Below, one piece after another: positions 23,247 to 37,100 of a stretch of DNA of 64,000 bases. The notes below the pieces were generated by a model that searched no databases, had not been told where the DNA came from, and saw nothing but the letters and a program-made list of their open reading frames with translations. Source of the stretch: Luidia sarsii (taxonomy: Eukaryota > Echinodermata > Asteroidea > Paxillosida > Luidiidae). The DNA lies in the NCBI GenBank assembly GCA_949987565.1, contig OX465102.1, forward strand, positions 23,054,453 to 23,118,452. Direction: 5' to 3'. Each line of letters opens with the position of its first letter. Within the stretch, counting starts at the first letter, position 1. Made by a program: the position numbers and the translations under genes.

Positions 23247-26200
23247 TCATTGCTCCGCTTGGGTCAACGAGTTCGTCTTTCTTTTGTTGCGGAGACGAAC
23301 AAAGTCCACAGTGGCGCACAATGCCACGGCCACCATGGAGCCACTTATCAGCAAAAAGGCGAAGAAGAAGCTACGGGATGTCTCGTATATCCATCCTGCG
23401 GATAAATAAATTCAAACTTTACATCAGGGATATTTGTTTGGGTTAAGTTAAACAAAACCTGACTGGAAACGTTGCAACCATTTTGAAAAAAAAAATAGGC
23501 AAAGAAAACTTTGACGGGGCCTGGACGTGACTCGATATCTCTGCATATGCGTACAGGCGTATCTGAGCTCTCCGCCCCTTTGAAGGCGGCCTTTACTGTC
23601 AACTAGTCTTTGAAAGTTCGGGGTTGAGCATCAGAAACACTCTGAACAGAAACATTTAAAAAATACCTCTGGGGATCACGCCCCTGTTTTGAGTCAGATG
23701 CAAACACGGAATCTTACATTGATTCCTGGTTACATCAGCTCGGGATTGAATCACACAAAGTGTATACAGCTCGTTCAACTTGTCAAACTGATAAAAAGGG
23801 AAAGCTGACAGGGAACATTGAAACGATTTTTAAAAATGACAAATTTTAACCCGAGCCTTCTTTTGCGTACAGGCGCTCTTACCATTTATATTAGATGGCA
23901 GCTAATTCAAATATTCTAGCTTACCGTCATCCGTTTGAGCAAGATTTTGTGCACTGCACATTGTCAGACTAATTATGTTGGTTACATTTATGAAATGTAG
24001 CCTTTGTTTCTTAATAACTTTAAGCTAAATGAGAGAAGAAGACAACTGTGACGAACCCAGGAAAACATCCCCAATTGAAGAAGCCACGCCCGAGAAGAAG
24101 GCCATCCAGCCGTAGATAAGACCGACACTTTCGTCTCCAAATGGCAGGTTCCTGGACAGGACGGCCACGACCATGGTGATGCAGTATATACCCACACCGA
24201 TTACGGCGATGACAACCTGCTGGCCAGCGAAGGAATGGATGAGTGGGTCCACGGCAAGGAGCAAGGCGGTCAGCAAGCTTGCCGACACTATTGCCCCGTG
24301 GACCAGTCTCTGGTGCCGGGCGAGGACAGCCCCGAGAAACAGTCCGGCCAAGCTGCCCGCTCCGAACGAGGCCGTCAGAGAGGAGGCCTGGGTTGGGCTC
24401 AGTCCGCTCTCCAGGGCGTTGGGCACCATGTACACCATGAACCCGTTGTAGCTCACGTTATAGGACATCCGCATGCCCGCCAGAAGGATGAACTCCACAT
24501 TGGTCACGATGTTGAGCCCGAGCGACTCCATCCACGGCTTGCTAGCTGCGGGTGCCTTGTGGGGTGCATTGTCGCCACTGACCGGCAGGTTTTCGCGGCG
24601 AGTGGGGCCTCGCTCGTGCTTCGGTCTCCTGACCAACGCTCCGGCCACGAGGAGGTTCAACCCCAGCCCGCCTAGAAGTAGCATCGCTCCACGCCAGCCG
24701 TACGCGTCCAGGAACACTTGCGTCAGAGGACCGTACACTATGACGCCCACGGAGGAGCCGGTCAAGCCTATGAATAGAGCGACTGAGAATCTGTCGTGGA
24801 AGTAGAAGGCTATCTCCCCTCGGGCCGTCTGCCTAACGCACGCCAATCCCGCGCCTAATAGATATGGCAACCAATATTTTCAAATCAATCGATGTATTGC
24901 ACAATGGGCGCCTGAAAGTCAGAGTAGTTGCTGATTACGGTTCTTTTACGCCATTAGGAAAACAATTAGCAGATAATATGTTTTTTCTTTCTAAATTACA
25001 CCTTTTAAATCAACAAATTTAGTGGGCCTGACGTTTCGATCCTAGCAGGACCTTTCTCAAAGGCAGAGTGACAAGGACAAAACAGATACATGTACACGAA
25101 GGCAGGGGGAGAGAGTGAATAGGACACGGATGAGAAACAAAGGACAAAGAGTGAAGCTGGTAGGGAGAGATCAAAGGGAAGGGCAAGGGGTAGGGTAGGG
25201 ATTAGTGAGAGGAGGGGGAAAGATCAAAGAGAAGGGCAAGGAGTGGGGTAGGGATTAGTGACAATAGGGGGAAAGATCAAAGAGAGAAGTGTGAAAGACT
25301 GAACACAAAAGAAGGATTATCAGAAAGCTGCATGGTGTTAGTCATTACCCTCCTGGATGTTGAGACCATGTGGTTGAATAGTCCGAAGACGCTTCATCCA
25401 CATTTTCTCACGGCTAAGACGGACTGAAACATCAAAAATCAAGAGGGCTAGACGTTTTGATCCAACAGGACAGTTTTTTCTCAAACGTAGAGCCAGTTTC
25501 TGCCATTGAGAATTATCCTGCTGCATAGGGTCGAAATGTCATGCCCTTTTGATTTTTGAGAATAATAAAAGAAATATATATCTCGATGTAATGGACGAGC
25601 GTTCGATACTCACGACCGAGGTCAGAGTCCTTCTGACAATACCTATGACCATTTTGTTTAAACAGAATTTCTGTTGACTTACCGGCTGGACCTATGAGCG
25701 CTATCGCTATGATCACAACGCTGTACGTGGTTGAGGCAACCACTAGGCCAAGTCCGTACAACACACCACCGACGATTATCACGGGTCGACCTCCATATCT
25801 TCGTGCCAAAATGGTCGTCACTGGGCCTACACGGGACAACAGTGCAAAACGCACATTGATAGGGGTAAAAGTGGCACGATTTCAGGTACTGGGGTTGCTA
25901 AGCAGGAATGTACACAACAGAGAAGGGACAATTAATGGTTGATCAGGACAATTAGGACAATTAATAGTTGCTTAGTAAACTGAAGAAACCAAGATATTTA
26001 TAAATGACAGCAAATCCATATTTTGTATAAAATTCATTATTCTGCGAATTTTACGCCATGTAAACAAATCTTATTTGTTATGCAAAGTCTCCTGAACACG
26101 ATCAGAGTATACTATTCGAACCGTCGAGACCCTCCGGTTCTCTTCAGATACAAACATACTCACAAAATTACTAACAGTGTTTACATTGTTTCACCGCAAA

Positions 26201-26990
26201 CCTATATATATTACTCCTGTTATTCTCACATTGAAAATCTTCAAATCTCATTCAAAACAAGGCTGTAAACTCATTCAAGATTAAGGGCTAAGGAAAGGAG
26301 GAGATAGGGAGAGACCCACAAAGGCTGGATATAGGAATTGACATTCCTCTTGAAAAAGGCAAGATCGAATACAGGTGGTAAACACGAACAAGGAAGGAAA
26401 ATTCAAGAGAGAGATAGAGAGAGAGAGAGAGAGAGGGGAGAACGTCGGAAGAAGCTGTTCTGATACCTCTTTGTTCTATATAGTGTACGCTTAAAATGTC
26501 CTGACTGGGAGATCAAATTTGCAATACCAGAGGAACACATTATATGGAAGTATCGGTAGAGAAGACTTAGTGGGCTACCGTCCTACAATGAGTTAGAGTT
26601 TATTGTGATGACCAAAGCTCCTTGCCAATAAGGTTAATAGCATGCTTCTTTACCTGTTCAAGCAAGGACAAGTGACAGGCAGATGTACATGTACTAGGCC
26701 CATTATGATAGCAGTATTCGATGGTGGGCCGTATTCTTGCCTGATAGAAATCATTAGAAGGGAAATAATTTATGTTTGCAAATTGACTCACTTAGAGTAA
26801 AGTGGACCCCTATGTGCAGCGCAGTGATGGATCCCATGATCCACAGGTCCGTGTCCAGATCTTCCTTCATGGCCGTGATGAGAACCCCCAACGCTTTCAG
26901 GGTTCCGTACACGATGAACTCGGCCGTGAAGCAAGCCAGTACGACAAACCAGCCCCATCCTCCTTCTCGGTAACGCTCGTTGCTCGTCAT
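23247..26990 (-). CDS. SLC16 (monocarboxylate transporter)-like protein A
   Basis: Exons on the minus strand 26990-26792, 25826-25683, 24854-24057 and 23395-23247 give 1290 bases (429 residues plus stop), all junctions phase 1. It begins MTSNERYREGGWGWFVV, the EGGWGW hallmark at TM1 of SLC16 proteins. Exon 2 gives GPVTTILARRYGGRPV (TM2-TM3 loop). Exon 3 gives FYFHDRFSVALFIGLTG, matching the family's TM5 signature region, then further membrane segments with a loop at about residues 205-250. Exon 4 opens GWIYETSRSF and ends in a charged tail. Expected to be a 12-TM plasma-membrane carrier with proton-coupled or facilitated transport of small carboxylates; the substrate cannot be read from sequence. 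It is the paralogue of the gene at 57007. Introns hold a LINE end and a Penelope end. Confidence 0.88.
25018..25430 (-). mobile_element. Penelope-like retroelement 3' end, copy 2
   Basis: Same structure as 21988-22485: terminal unit at the left, purine-rich body, then a short minus-strand frame ending KMWMKRLRTIQPHGLN and a stop. It lies in intron 2 of transporter A and is truncated just after that frame. Confidence 0.7.
25433..25560. repeat. Degenerate foldback of Penelope-type terminal repeat
   Basis: Arms AGAGGGCTAGACGTTTTGAT and GGGTCGAAATGTCATGCCCT around a spacer, next to the Penelope fragment in the same intron. Confidence 0.5.
26270..26770 (-). mobile_element. LINE (non-LTR retrotransposon) 3' end remnant
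   Basis: Minus-strand frame with FYQARIRPTIEYCYH and LLEQVKKHAINLIGKE, the pattern that follows the reverse transcriptase domain in CR1/Jockey-type LINEs. Broken by stops. It lies in intron 1 of transporter A. A GA microsatellite (about 26405-26437) interrupts it. Confidence 0.6.
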
Positions 26991-28439
26991 ATTGCAAGTG
27001 TTTTGGTAGACGCACGATTAGACTGGTCGCATTACGGTGCATTCGATAAGAATATGTTGTTAACATCACAATGATTTAATATCACTTGCTGGTCATGTTA
27101 TCTGAGTCTCATTGAGATAAGATGCTGCTGTCATGCCCAGCGTCAATAAATGACCATGCAGGCCTAACAGAACGATGATCGCAGATTTACGCTCCTCGCG
27201 TACACATTAAAGGGCAACACGGTTTTAAGCGTTGACGTGCCAACATGACAATTTGCGGGCATTGCATTGGGTTTTAGGGGATCCCAAAAAATATTGACAA
27301 AAAGGTCACCAAAATACACACGATATTCACACGGCGATCGTACCGAGGTTTTCTTTGTAACCAAGTACTCATATACACGTCATAATTACTGGTTTTCCGA
27401 TTCCACATATGAAATGCGTGTATCGTGAAGGGCGCCAGTGGCAGACGCCCTAAACGGTGGAAGCGTGGAAAGTGTTTCATTCCTCTACACTTCCGGGATG
27501 GCATCTTGGATTCTTATTCTAACACAAAATAGCATTCAGATTTTTTTTACTTGCTAATGTTATGAAGGTGTTATTTGGACACGGAACATAAATACATTAT
27601 CCAGTCGCAAAATCAATTCGTGGAAAACCGTTTTAGTTGCCCTTTAACATCTTATCTCCAGAACTAAGTGTCATTTTCCTTCCAGTGTTCTTTGGATAGC
27701 GTATTATCCGGGGCAACTCACGGAGAAAGGCCGATATTAAAGGTTCGCGAAATACACACGGTTAAGCAAGGTCGATAATTCATTTATACTGATATCATAT
27801 ATAAATTTAAACCGATAACTTATTATGCATCGAAGTTTGCTCAGCGAGAAATTCATTTCCTGGTTAAAAGGAGATTGTCAACGATAATTATTTCACTTGT
27901 TACTTCTTGTAATGTACTTGACTTATATTATAATATTGTTTGCTTCACATGAAATACAAGTGAAGTGTTGGCTGGGAACCTGATTCATTTGAGGGCGACC
28001 TTTCATGGTTCAGACAAAAAAAATGGTGCTTGATAAGTGGCTCTATAAAATTGGTCCTGGGTTGCTAGCCGAAGATCCAATCGTATCCTATGATAACCTG
28101 TATCGTATCCTATGATAACCTGTATCGTATCCTATGATAAAAAATTGGAAGTAATGAGTTCCGAATGTAATATAGTCAGCAGTAGTGTAATATTCCATGA
28201 GGATTTTCCAGGCTTAGCAAGTTTTCACGCTTCATTAAGCGGGTCAATGAAATGGATCGCTGTGGTCCCGATCGCACAAAATAATCTGCTTATGCACAGA
28301 ATTCTGCTTTGTATGAACATTCTTCCTTGGATACAACAAGATCGCTGGTCCTACTTCATTCCACGCCTGTGCAGCTCCTTAACGTCAACTGGCTCTTCAA
28401 CATTGACCTTCCCCCAAGCTGCCTATTGATTGATTGCTT

Positions 28440-28722
28440 CACTTGCATTGAGCCCTCTCCCTGCCGTTTACGGTCTAAACTAGTATAAGCATTTCTTTTC
28501 CGGCTCAGTGCAAGTGTTGCAATGGGGCCCAACACTTAAGAGCTGTGCTTCTTGATGGGTCCCTCTGCAGTATCACATTCATGTTTATTAAGGTTATCAC
28601 TTAATGTGCCAGTCCTTTCCCTCTTAATTAGGGCTATTCATTCTTTGTGATGTACATTCTGTGATATGTGCTTTGTTGGTTAATGCTGTGGAAAATAAAT
28701 GAACTAAACTAAACTAAACCAA
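28440..28722 (+). mobile_element. Possible retroposon 3' end with short tandem tail
   Basis: Ends with AATAAATGAACTAAACTAAAC, a tandem AACTA-type tail typical of some LINE and SINE 3' ends. No coding part recognised. Confidence 0.3.
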
Positions 28723-30575
28723 TTGTCGGACAGTGCGCGCTGGGGTACTACCTGACCAAAGTATTGGAGGACTGGGGAGCATGTTGACGTTGAAGAGCCT
28801 GTTGATGCTGTGAAGCTGCACACACGCCTCTTGTGTTGAAGCAGATTTTCTAATTTCGGTTGCTCGGCAAAGATCACAGGTTGACCTTTGGCTATCCACC
28901 TTAGACAGTATTTTTGAATATATGCATGTTAATGCATAAGCAATTTCTGGTTTTCAAGCGGCTTATAGGAGTTGGTCAAGACACTAAGGCTGTCCACCTT
29001 CGTGGACTTTAACTTGTTCCTAATCGATTTTATGTACAACGGAGCCAGCTCATGGCCGCCTTTCTGACAGGATACTTATCGGGCACTTACATATTTTATA
29101 CAAGAAATTATACAAGTTTCAATGCCAAAGCTTTGTGATACACAGTGATACGATATGGATACATACATTTTATTGAAATTTTCCACTTACATGTAAAAGT
29201 GCACCTTTTAGTTTGCTCTTGACGAATCCCATTAATTTCATCCTTTACATTTCTTGTTATTAAGCATTTGTAAAAGGGGAAATGGGCAAATATATGTTTG
29301 AATGGAAACACTTTTATTACTTGAACTAATAAGAATACCCATTACATAGGCCCTTTAATTCAGTCTTTGACTCCACCCGTATAAAGAACGACTACAATTA
29401 TCCCTTGGAACTAAAAACGGCGCTACTCGACTTAATGACCATTCCGGCGACCTCCACAGCAATTAGCAGATGGGATATTTCCACTTTAACTAATAAGTTC
29501 TTCGTTAGACGTTCATTTATCATAATGGACAATTTTCATAATGCAAGTTGCTTCATGGACTATTGGGCTATTATGTGAGGTCCTCTGCCGTGGGCAAACA
29601 CAAACACTAACAGACTAGAATTGTTGAAACAACGATACAGTCCTATAAATATTTCAAAACAACCACTAACAACATGTAAGAGACAAACAACAACGATAAT
29701 TTAAAAAGAATATCTCATTAAACTAGTAGAAATGCGCTTTCATAGTGCTTTTTTCACCCTCCGCCTGGAATCTTCGCAAAATTATATTAAAACCCGTCGA
29801 TCAGGGCAGCAGAAGAAAAATAGGCAAAAACGTGACGTCGTTCTACGAATACACAGAAATGTATAGTTCTGGCAAGATAAACTATATTTAAATCTTTATT
29901 ATTTTTTTAACAATACGCGCAAGATTACACTATCAACTCTTCGCTTAGTCGGGTGCGTAAGTCGACGTGTAAAGTCTGTATCAAATGCGCCTTTTTAAAC
30001 ACGGAACATACTCGACTCCGGGGCAGCGCTACTTTACTGGTCAGCTCAACGATCCAACGAACTACGGTTTGCATTGAGTCAGACATGATACTAAAGGACT
30101 CTGTTTAGCTACGTCACGAGTTTTGTGATTTTTTTCTTGGTACCCGACGGCTTTTGTTTCCTTGCATTCCACAATTACGCTCGTGTGCTTTCTGGTTACT
30201 AGTCTGTTTTATATGTTGATGTTTGTTTTATATGTTGATGAATGTTTTAATGAAAAATATTTGACGGACGTAAATTGCTGAATAATGCCGACCTCAAGCA
30301 ACACAATGCTGACCTCAATAATGCCGAGTGTCAAACATGACACTAGTCACACATTGCATTTGTTATGCCAACAGGATTACAAATTCAGGTGTTCCACATC
30401 CCCTATATGAACTGTTTCGTTGAAGCCCCTGAGCAGTTTGCTATACATTTTGTTTAATTTAAGGTATTATTTTGTAAATAATTCTTAATAATCATTGCTT
30501 TTCCTCATCCAAATAAAAAAGCAGACTCTTGTTAAATTCATATTTTCTATATTTACATGGAATATAGCACTCAAT

Positions 30576-30801
30576 TGTGACCTAGTATGGCGTAATGAGG
30601 CATCTACTCCAAAGGTCCTTTTTGAGTAAACGGTGTCAAAAGTCAAAATATTGCCAATAATGCAGTTTTGGGAAGGTTATGTACCTTATTAGAGAATCAC
30701 GTGTCCGAAGGAATTTTTCAACAATTTGAGTTTATGAGTGTGTCTGCGCATACGCAACTCAAATTTGGACGACAATCATTATTATGACATAGAGGGTCAC
30801 A
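30576..30801. mobile_element. Short TIR element, TGTGACC family, copy 3 (diverged)
   Basis: TGTGACCTAGTATGGCGTAA at the left and GGGTCACA at the right; ATGAGGCAT after the left end matches the family. Confidence 0.4.
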
Positions 30802-31119
30802 AATGGGCAACACTATATTAATTGTCTACAACTATCTAATTATTTTAGTCACAAACAATTATAATTATGTAACCTTTATATATTTATAGCAAGATACAAA
30901 GAAATGGATCCATTGTATGCAATAGCGCAGAAAAGTTTCAAGTTTAATTCACTCTACCTTACGGAAATCACATGCAATGCTTAGGAGAGCATTGTACCAA
31001 ATTGCCCTCTGCAACGAATACTCATTAGTGCTTCATTTACACGAACATGATTACATATCAATATAGTGTCATTTGTAATAATCTTCAATGACAGGATTTC
31101 CCTGCCCATCCCGATACGT

Positions 31120-34100
31120 TCACTCTAATTCGTAACAACCTACCACCTCAAAGCGCATGCAACAGTAGGTGTTGCAATAGATGGGTAGAATGCGGAGGAA
31201 CCGGGTCTGTAAGGCACTACTGAACTTGGTAATCACCAGTGTGTTTCGGTCGTAGTTGCCTTGGAACTGTGGGGAAAAAATAGAATAACATTATGGTTGA
31301 AATTATGAAAATTGCCTGCTCTCAACCGTACACTCTCCCAAGGTTAGAACAAAGAGGTATCAGAACAGCATCTCTCGACAATTCCCTTCCTGCTTCATGT
31401 TTCCCACCAGCATACGATCTCGCCCTATTTAATAGGATTTTCGTCTTGTATCCCCGGCCTTCCCGAGTTCCTCCCTATATCCTTCTTTCCTTAGTTCTTT
31501 ACTTAAAGTTGCTTTATAGTCTTGTTTTGGGCTTATTTGCATGAATAAAAAGACAAGACAAAAAGGACGATGCGATAAGCACAATTATATCGTTCAAGAT
31601 AATTTCTGAAGGTCCTGTCAAAGTCTTTCAGGTGTGGGCAAACCAATTTACCAGCAGTTGTTACACATTGATGAAAGCCATTGGGAAACAGTGATTCACA
31701 ATGTAAATGGTATAAAATTAAGGAAATAGGGGTTAAGTTTTACCAACAGAGGCAGATAATTCAAAATAGATTAGCTCAAAGTTTAGTGTTAAGGGGAATG
31801 AACACACTAATTTACTCTTGGGCTGAGATGGCGGTACAGTATTTTATTGATGTACAAGACAGTGTACATGTATATGTACAGAGCTATGCTTGAATGCCCA
31901 AGTTGAAAGGTGGAGCGCTAAGAAAAGTGATGTGGCTCGAATGAAGGTAGCAGGAGAAGTGAGAAATAGTCTTAGGAGAAAGAATTGGTAGATTGAGAAA
32001 CAAACAAGTCAGGGTAGCTTTCTAAGAAAAAATGATGACTCATAGTCAGGAGTGCAACACTGGACAGAGCACTGACCACTCAGGGTCATTGGTCAGCCTC
32101 ACTGGTGTAAAACAATGTGTGCAAGTAATTGCTTGAGGCTGTACAGTGTAAGTGTAGGTCCAGGAAGTAGTGAGTAACAACAATTCTATGAAATGGTGGA
32201 CATGTGGCAAAACAATTACACGGTGTCTTATGTGGAAATAAGGATATACAGTATTGATCAGGAAATTGAAAAAAATAACAGAGGAAAATGCATATAAGGA
32301 AATATAATCAATGTCTGTAATGAAACGCTACAGGAGCCCCCTTCCAGTGAGTGTGTGGCTAGTAGCGAACGAATGTGACATAGCGTTTAGGCCAATGCAC
32401 GCTGCGACCAGAACGGGTGGTGCGGGCAGATGGCACAGCAGTGGGTTGTGCTGTGTCGGTATTGTCCGCAATGGAGTCTGTAGGGTCGGGTGGGCGCGGT
32501 GCATTGGGAATAGAACTAGTGTCCTGAGTGTGATCCATGGTGGCGCTTTTTAGTCGATCAATGCTCACAGTATCGGTGCGAGTGTGCATGTCAAGCACGA
32601 AATGCTTGGTGGTACGACTGAGCACTTTGAAGGGTCCATCGTAGGGCGGTTGTAAGGGTTTGCGTACCGAGTCACGTCGAACAAAAACATGTGTGCATGT
32701 CTGGAGGTCCTTGGGAACATGCACAGTGGGACGTTGCTGTGTGCGAGGTGTCGGCGGCTGGAGATTGTGCATTGTGTTCCTGAGGCGATGGACATAGTTC
32801 GTGGGGTCCAAACTAGTGGTATCGGTTGTGTCAAAGAATTCTCCTGGTAAACGGAGGGTTGTGCCGTATACGCGTTCGGCGACACTGTGGCCGAAATCGG
32901 AATTGACCGCTGTCCGTATTCCGAGAAGAACAAGTGGTAAAGTCTCTGTCCATTTGTGCGCGTCCACTTGGGCCCGTAGTGATGCCTTTAGTTGTCTGTG
33001 AAAACGTTCCACAAGGCCATTTGCGATTGGGTGGTAGGCGGTGGTGCGAACGCGTTTTGTTCCAAGGAGGTTTGTCAGAGCGAGAAAAAGTGCAGATTCA
33101 AACTGACCCCCTCGATCGGTGGTAATGGTAGATGGAACGCCAAAGGAAGCGACCCATCTGGTCACAAACGCACGTGCGACTGTCTCAGCTGTGATGTTGG
33201 GCAGTTGTATTGCTTCCGGCCAACGTGTGAAACGATCAATGCAATGGGGCCTGAATTGGGACAGGGGTGCAAAGGTGTGACGATGAACCTTTGCTCGCTG
33301 ACATTGTATGCAAGATCGTGCCCATGTTCTAACATCACGGTTCATACCTGGCCAAACGTAGCGTGCCGAAATGAGACGTTGGGTGGTTCGAATCCCTGGA
33401 TGTGACAAGGAATGCAGCGAGTCGAACACTGCGCGGCGTAGGTCTGCAGGAACAAATGGGCGTGGGTTGCCAGTTGAAATGTCGCAGGTTAATGTTGTAT
33501 CGCATGCTGGTAGGGGAACATCCCTGAAGGTGAGCGAAGTTGAAGAATTGCGAAGTTGCGTGAGTTCATCATTGGCAAGCTGTAACTCTGCCATCTTGCA
33601 AAAATCAACCGGTGCAGACTGCTCTGGGTGAAGGGCATTGAGTTCGATACGCGAAAGGGCATCGGCTGCGAAGTTCTCTTTACCTTTTACGTGCCGGATG
33701 TCGCAGGTAAACTGAGAAATGAAATCGAGATGGCGAATTTCGCGTGGGGAATGTCTGTCTGCCGATGACGAGAGCGCGTAGGTGAGGGGTTTGTGATCCG
33801 TGAGGACGTAGAATTCACGACCCTCAAGTAAGTGACGGAAATGGCGAACAGTGAGGTACACTGCTAAAAGTTCACGTCCAAAGGTGCTGTAGCGAGTTTC
33901 AGCGATTTGCAGCTTTTTGGAGAAGAACGAGATTGGCTGCCATGCGTCGTTTACCCATTGTTGAAGCACAGCTCCTACGGCAATATCCGAAGCGTCCGTC
34001 ATGACGCAAAGAGGAGCGTCCGGCTTGGGATGTGCAAGGAGGGTAGCGTTTGCGAGGGCAATTTTGACCTGTTGAAATGAAGCTGTGGCTTGGTCATTCC

Positions 34101-37100
34101 ATGCGAGTGGAGCTGATTTCTTTCCCGCGTTAGTCAACAGGTCTGTGAGCGGATGCAGGACGTTTGAGCACCGTGGGACAAAACGGCGGTAGAAATTGAC
34201 AAGTCCGAGGAATTCTCTAAGCTTTGTCTGAGTTGTTGGCTGGGGAAAGTTGTGGATAGCACTGACCTTATCTGCAAGTGGTTTAACACCATGACAGTCA
34301 ACGTGATGTCCAAGGAACTCGAGTGAATTCACACCGAATTGACTTTTCGCTGGGTTGATGACGACCCCATATTGGTTGAGGCGGGTGAGCAGCAAGTGAA
34401 GATGTTGTGCATGTTGGTCAGCATCGGGACTGGCAATGAGAAGGTCGTCAATGTACGCATGACAAAAGTCAAGTCCGCGGGTGACTTCGTCGATAAAGCG
34501 TTGGAACGTTTGGGCGGCGTTGCGCAATCCAAATGGCATTCGAACAAATTCAAACAGTCTGAAGGGTGTAGTGATTGCAGTTTTAGCGATGTCGTCCGGT
34601 GCCATGGGTATTTGATGATACGCACGGACAAGATCAATTTTCGAGAAAACTGTTGCTCCGTGGAGTGACGCAGTGAAATCTTGGATGTGCGGTACTGGGT
34701 AGCGGTCAGGCACCGTGGCTGTATTCAGTGCCCGGTAGTCTCCACATGGTCGCCAATCTCCCGGTTGTTTCTTGGGGACCATGTGAAGTGGAGATGACCA
34801 GTTACTGTCCGAAGGACGGATGATGCCGAGTTCCAGCATGTGTTGGAACTCATCCTTTGCGGCCTTAAGACAGTCGGGGGCAAGTCGACGTGGTCGTGCA
34901 GCAGCTGGTGGGCCAGTCGTGACAATGTGGTGAGTCACATTGTGCTTGACCGGTGTGTCACGATAGGAAGGACGTGCGATGTCGGGGAAATCCTTTAAAA
35001 TGTCCGCAAAGCGTGATGGAGTTGGTGCTGCGAGGACAGGACTGATTGCTGGGGCGCTCGAGGCTTTACCGTTGACGCTCAAGTTGGTAGTGGCGTCGAT
35101 GAGCCTGCGATTGCGAACGTCGACCAGAAAATTGAAATGTCGGAGGAAATCCGCGCCAATGATCGCATGGTGAACCTCCGCAACAATAAACACCCAGCGG
35201 CATGGTCGCCGGAGACCAATGTCCAATGTCAAAGATCTCTCACCGTAAGTAGCAATCGGGGAAGCATTTGCTGCTTGGAGATCTTGTCCATGTAGACGGT
35301 TGGTGCGCTCGTGAGTTGAAGGAGGTATGACGCTCACCTCAGCTCCTGTGTCCACGAGGAATTGGTGTTTAGTGTGGCGGTCGGTTACGTAGAACAGGCG
35401 ACTGGGTGCGGCGTGACCGGCAAGGCTTGTCGCCCCTAGTTGCCGGCTTGGCCGTTTCCCTGGCTCTGGGCGGCACCTGCAGTGTGGGAGCATGGCTGCT
35501 GGCATCTGCGAGCATTGGTACCATACTTCCAATGGTACCAGCACTCCTTCTGCTCATCGCGGGATGGGGTCTGGTCGCGGCGATGACGGTCGCGAGACTG
35601 ACTGCGACCGCTGCTCCTGTGTCGTGGCTGGGCGGACAGGGCTGACACCTGTGCTGTCAACTTGTGCACAGCATCCCGGAGTTGTTGCAGCTCCGTCAGT
35701 TGAGATGTGACTGGAGCTGTGACTGCGGCGATGGGAGCAGAGGCTGGCACTGGACTGGGAGAAACTTCCAGGATGTTGTCGGCCAACTTCGCCAAATGGT
35801 CGATGTCGACCTGGTCTGCCGTCGATGCCAATATCAGTTGAATGTTAGTGGGGAGTCGCTGAAGGAAGAGCTGCCGTAGGATGGAGGGCTCGAGTGTGCA
35901 ACCACCCAGTAGTTGTTGCATCTTGCGGAGGAGTTGAGAAGGTTTTCTATCGCCCAATTCCTCCGTTATCAGGAGTTGGTGCAGGCGTTTCCGCTCCGAT
36001 TCTGAAGTACGCTTGACCAACTCCTCCTTCAGAGTACTATAGGGGTGAGTCGCAGGCGGAGACATGAGGATGTCCCGTACCTCCTGCGCTATACTAGGCT
36101 GAAGCGCCGCGACGACATAGGCATGGCGAGTCTCTTCGGTGGTTATACACCGTGTGGCGAACTGGGCCTCGACCTGCATGAATCAAATGGCAGGATCGCC
36201 GGGCCAATACGGTGGCAACTTAAGGCTGACTGCGGCGACTGGTGGCTGGCTTGGAGTGGAAGTGGCCATTGTGCTGAATTCGGTTGCAATAGTTCGGAGT
36301 CTGGGTCACCAATTTAGTGTTAAGGGGAATGAACACACTAACTTACTCTTGGGCTGAGATGGCGGTACAGTATTTTATTGATGTACAAGACAGTGTACAT
36401 GTATATGTACAGAGCTATGCTTGAATGCCCAAGTTGAAAGGTGGAGCGCTAAGAAAAGTGATGTGGCTCGAATGAAGGTAGCAGGAGAAGTTAGAAATAG
36501 TCTTAGGAGAAAGAATTGGTAGATTGAGAAACAAACAAGTCAGGGTAGCTTTCTAAGAAAAAATGATGACTCATAGTCAGGAGTGCAACACTGGACAGAG
36601 CACTGACCACTCAGGGTCATTGGTCAGCCTCACTGGTGTAAAACAATGTGTGCAAGTAATTGCTTGAGGCTGTACAGTGTAAGTGTAGGTCCAGGAAGTA
36701 GTGAGTAACAACAATTCTATGAAATGGTGGACATGTGGCAAAACAATTACACGGTGTCTTATGTGGAAATAAGGATATACAGTATTGATCAGCAAATTGA
36801 AAAAAATAACAGAGGAAAATGCATATAAGGAAATATAATCAATGTCTGTAATGAAACGCTACAGGAGCCCCCTTCCAGTGAGTGTGTGGCTAGTAGCGAA
36901 CGAATGTGACATAGCGTTTAGGCCAATGCACGCTGCGACCAGAACGGGTGGTGCGGGCAGATAGCACAGCAGTGGGTTGTGCTGTGTCGGTATTGTCCGC
37001 AATGGAGTCTGTAGGGTCGGGTGGGCGCGGTGCATTGGGAATAGAACTGGTGTCCTGAGTGTGATCCATGGTGGCGCTCAATGCTCACAGTATCGGTGCG

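Larger units (their letters stand above)
26991..31119. other. Intergenic, no host gene seen
   Basis: A 22-base tandem repeat (CCTATGATAACCTGTATCG, about 28085-28140), a putative retroposon end at 28440-28722 and a TIR element at 30576-30801 are the only features found. Confidence 0.45.

Noticed and set aside
24173..24805. Long plus-strand frames opposite exon 3 of transporter A.
   Set aside because: Antisense shadows of a GC-rich exon with clear SLC16 protein on the other strand.
31787..32332. LTR boundaries at TGTT...CA giving a 546-base LTR.
   Set aside because: With four more bases (TTAG) both full LTRs still match and a perfect 5-base target duplication AAAGT appears at the outer ends, so 550 bases is preferred.
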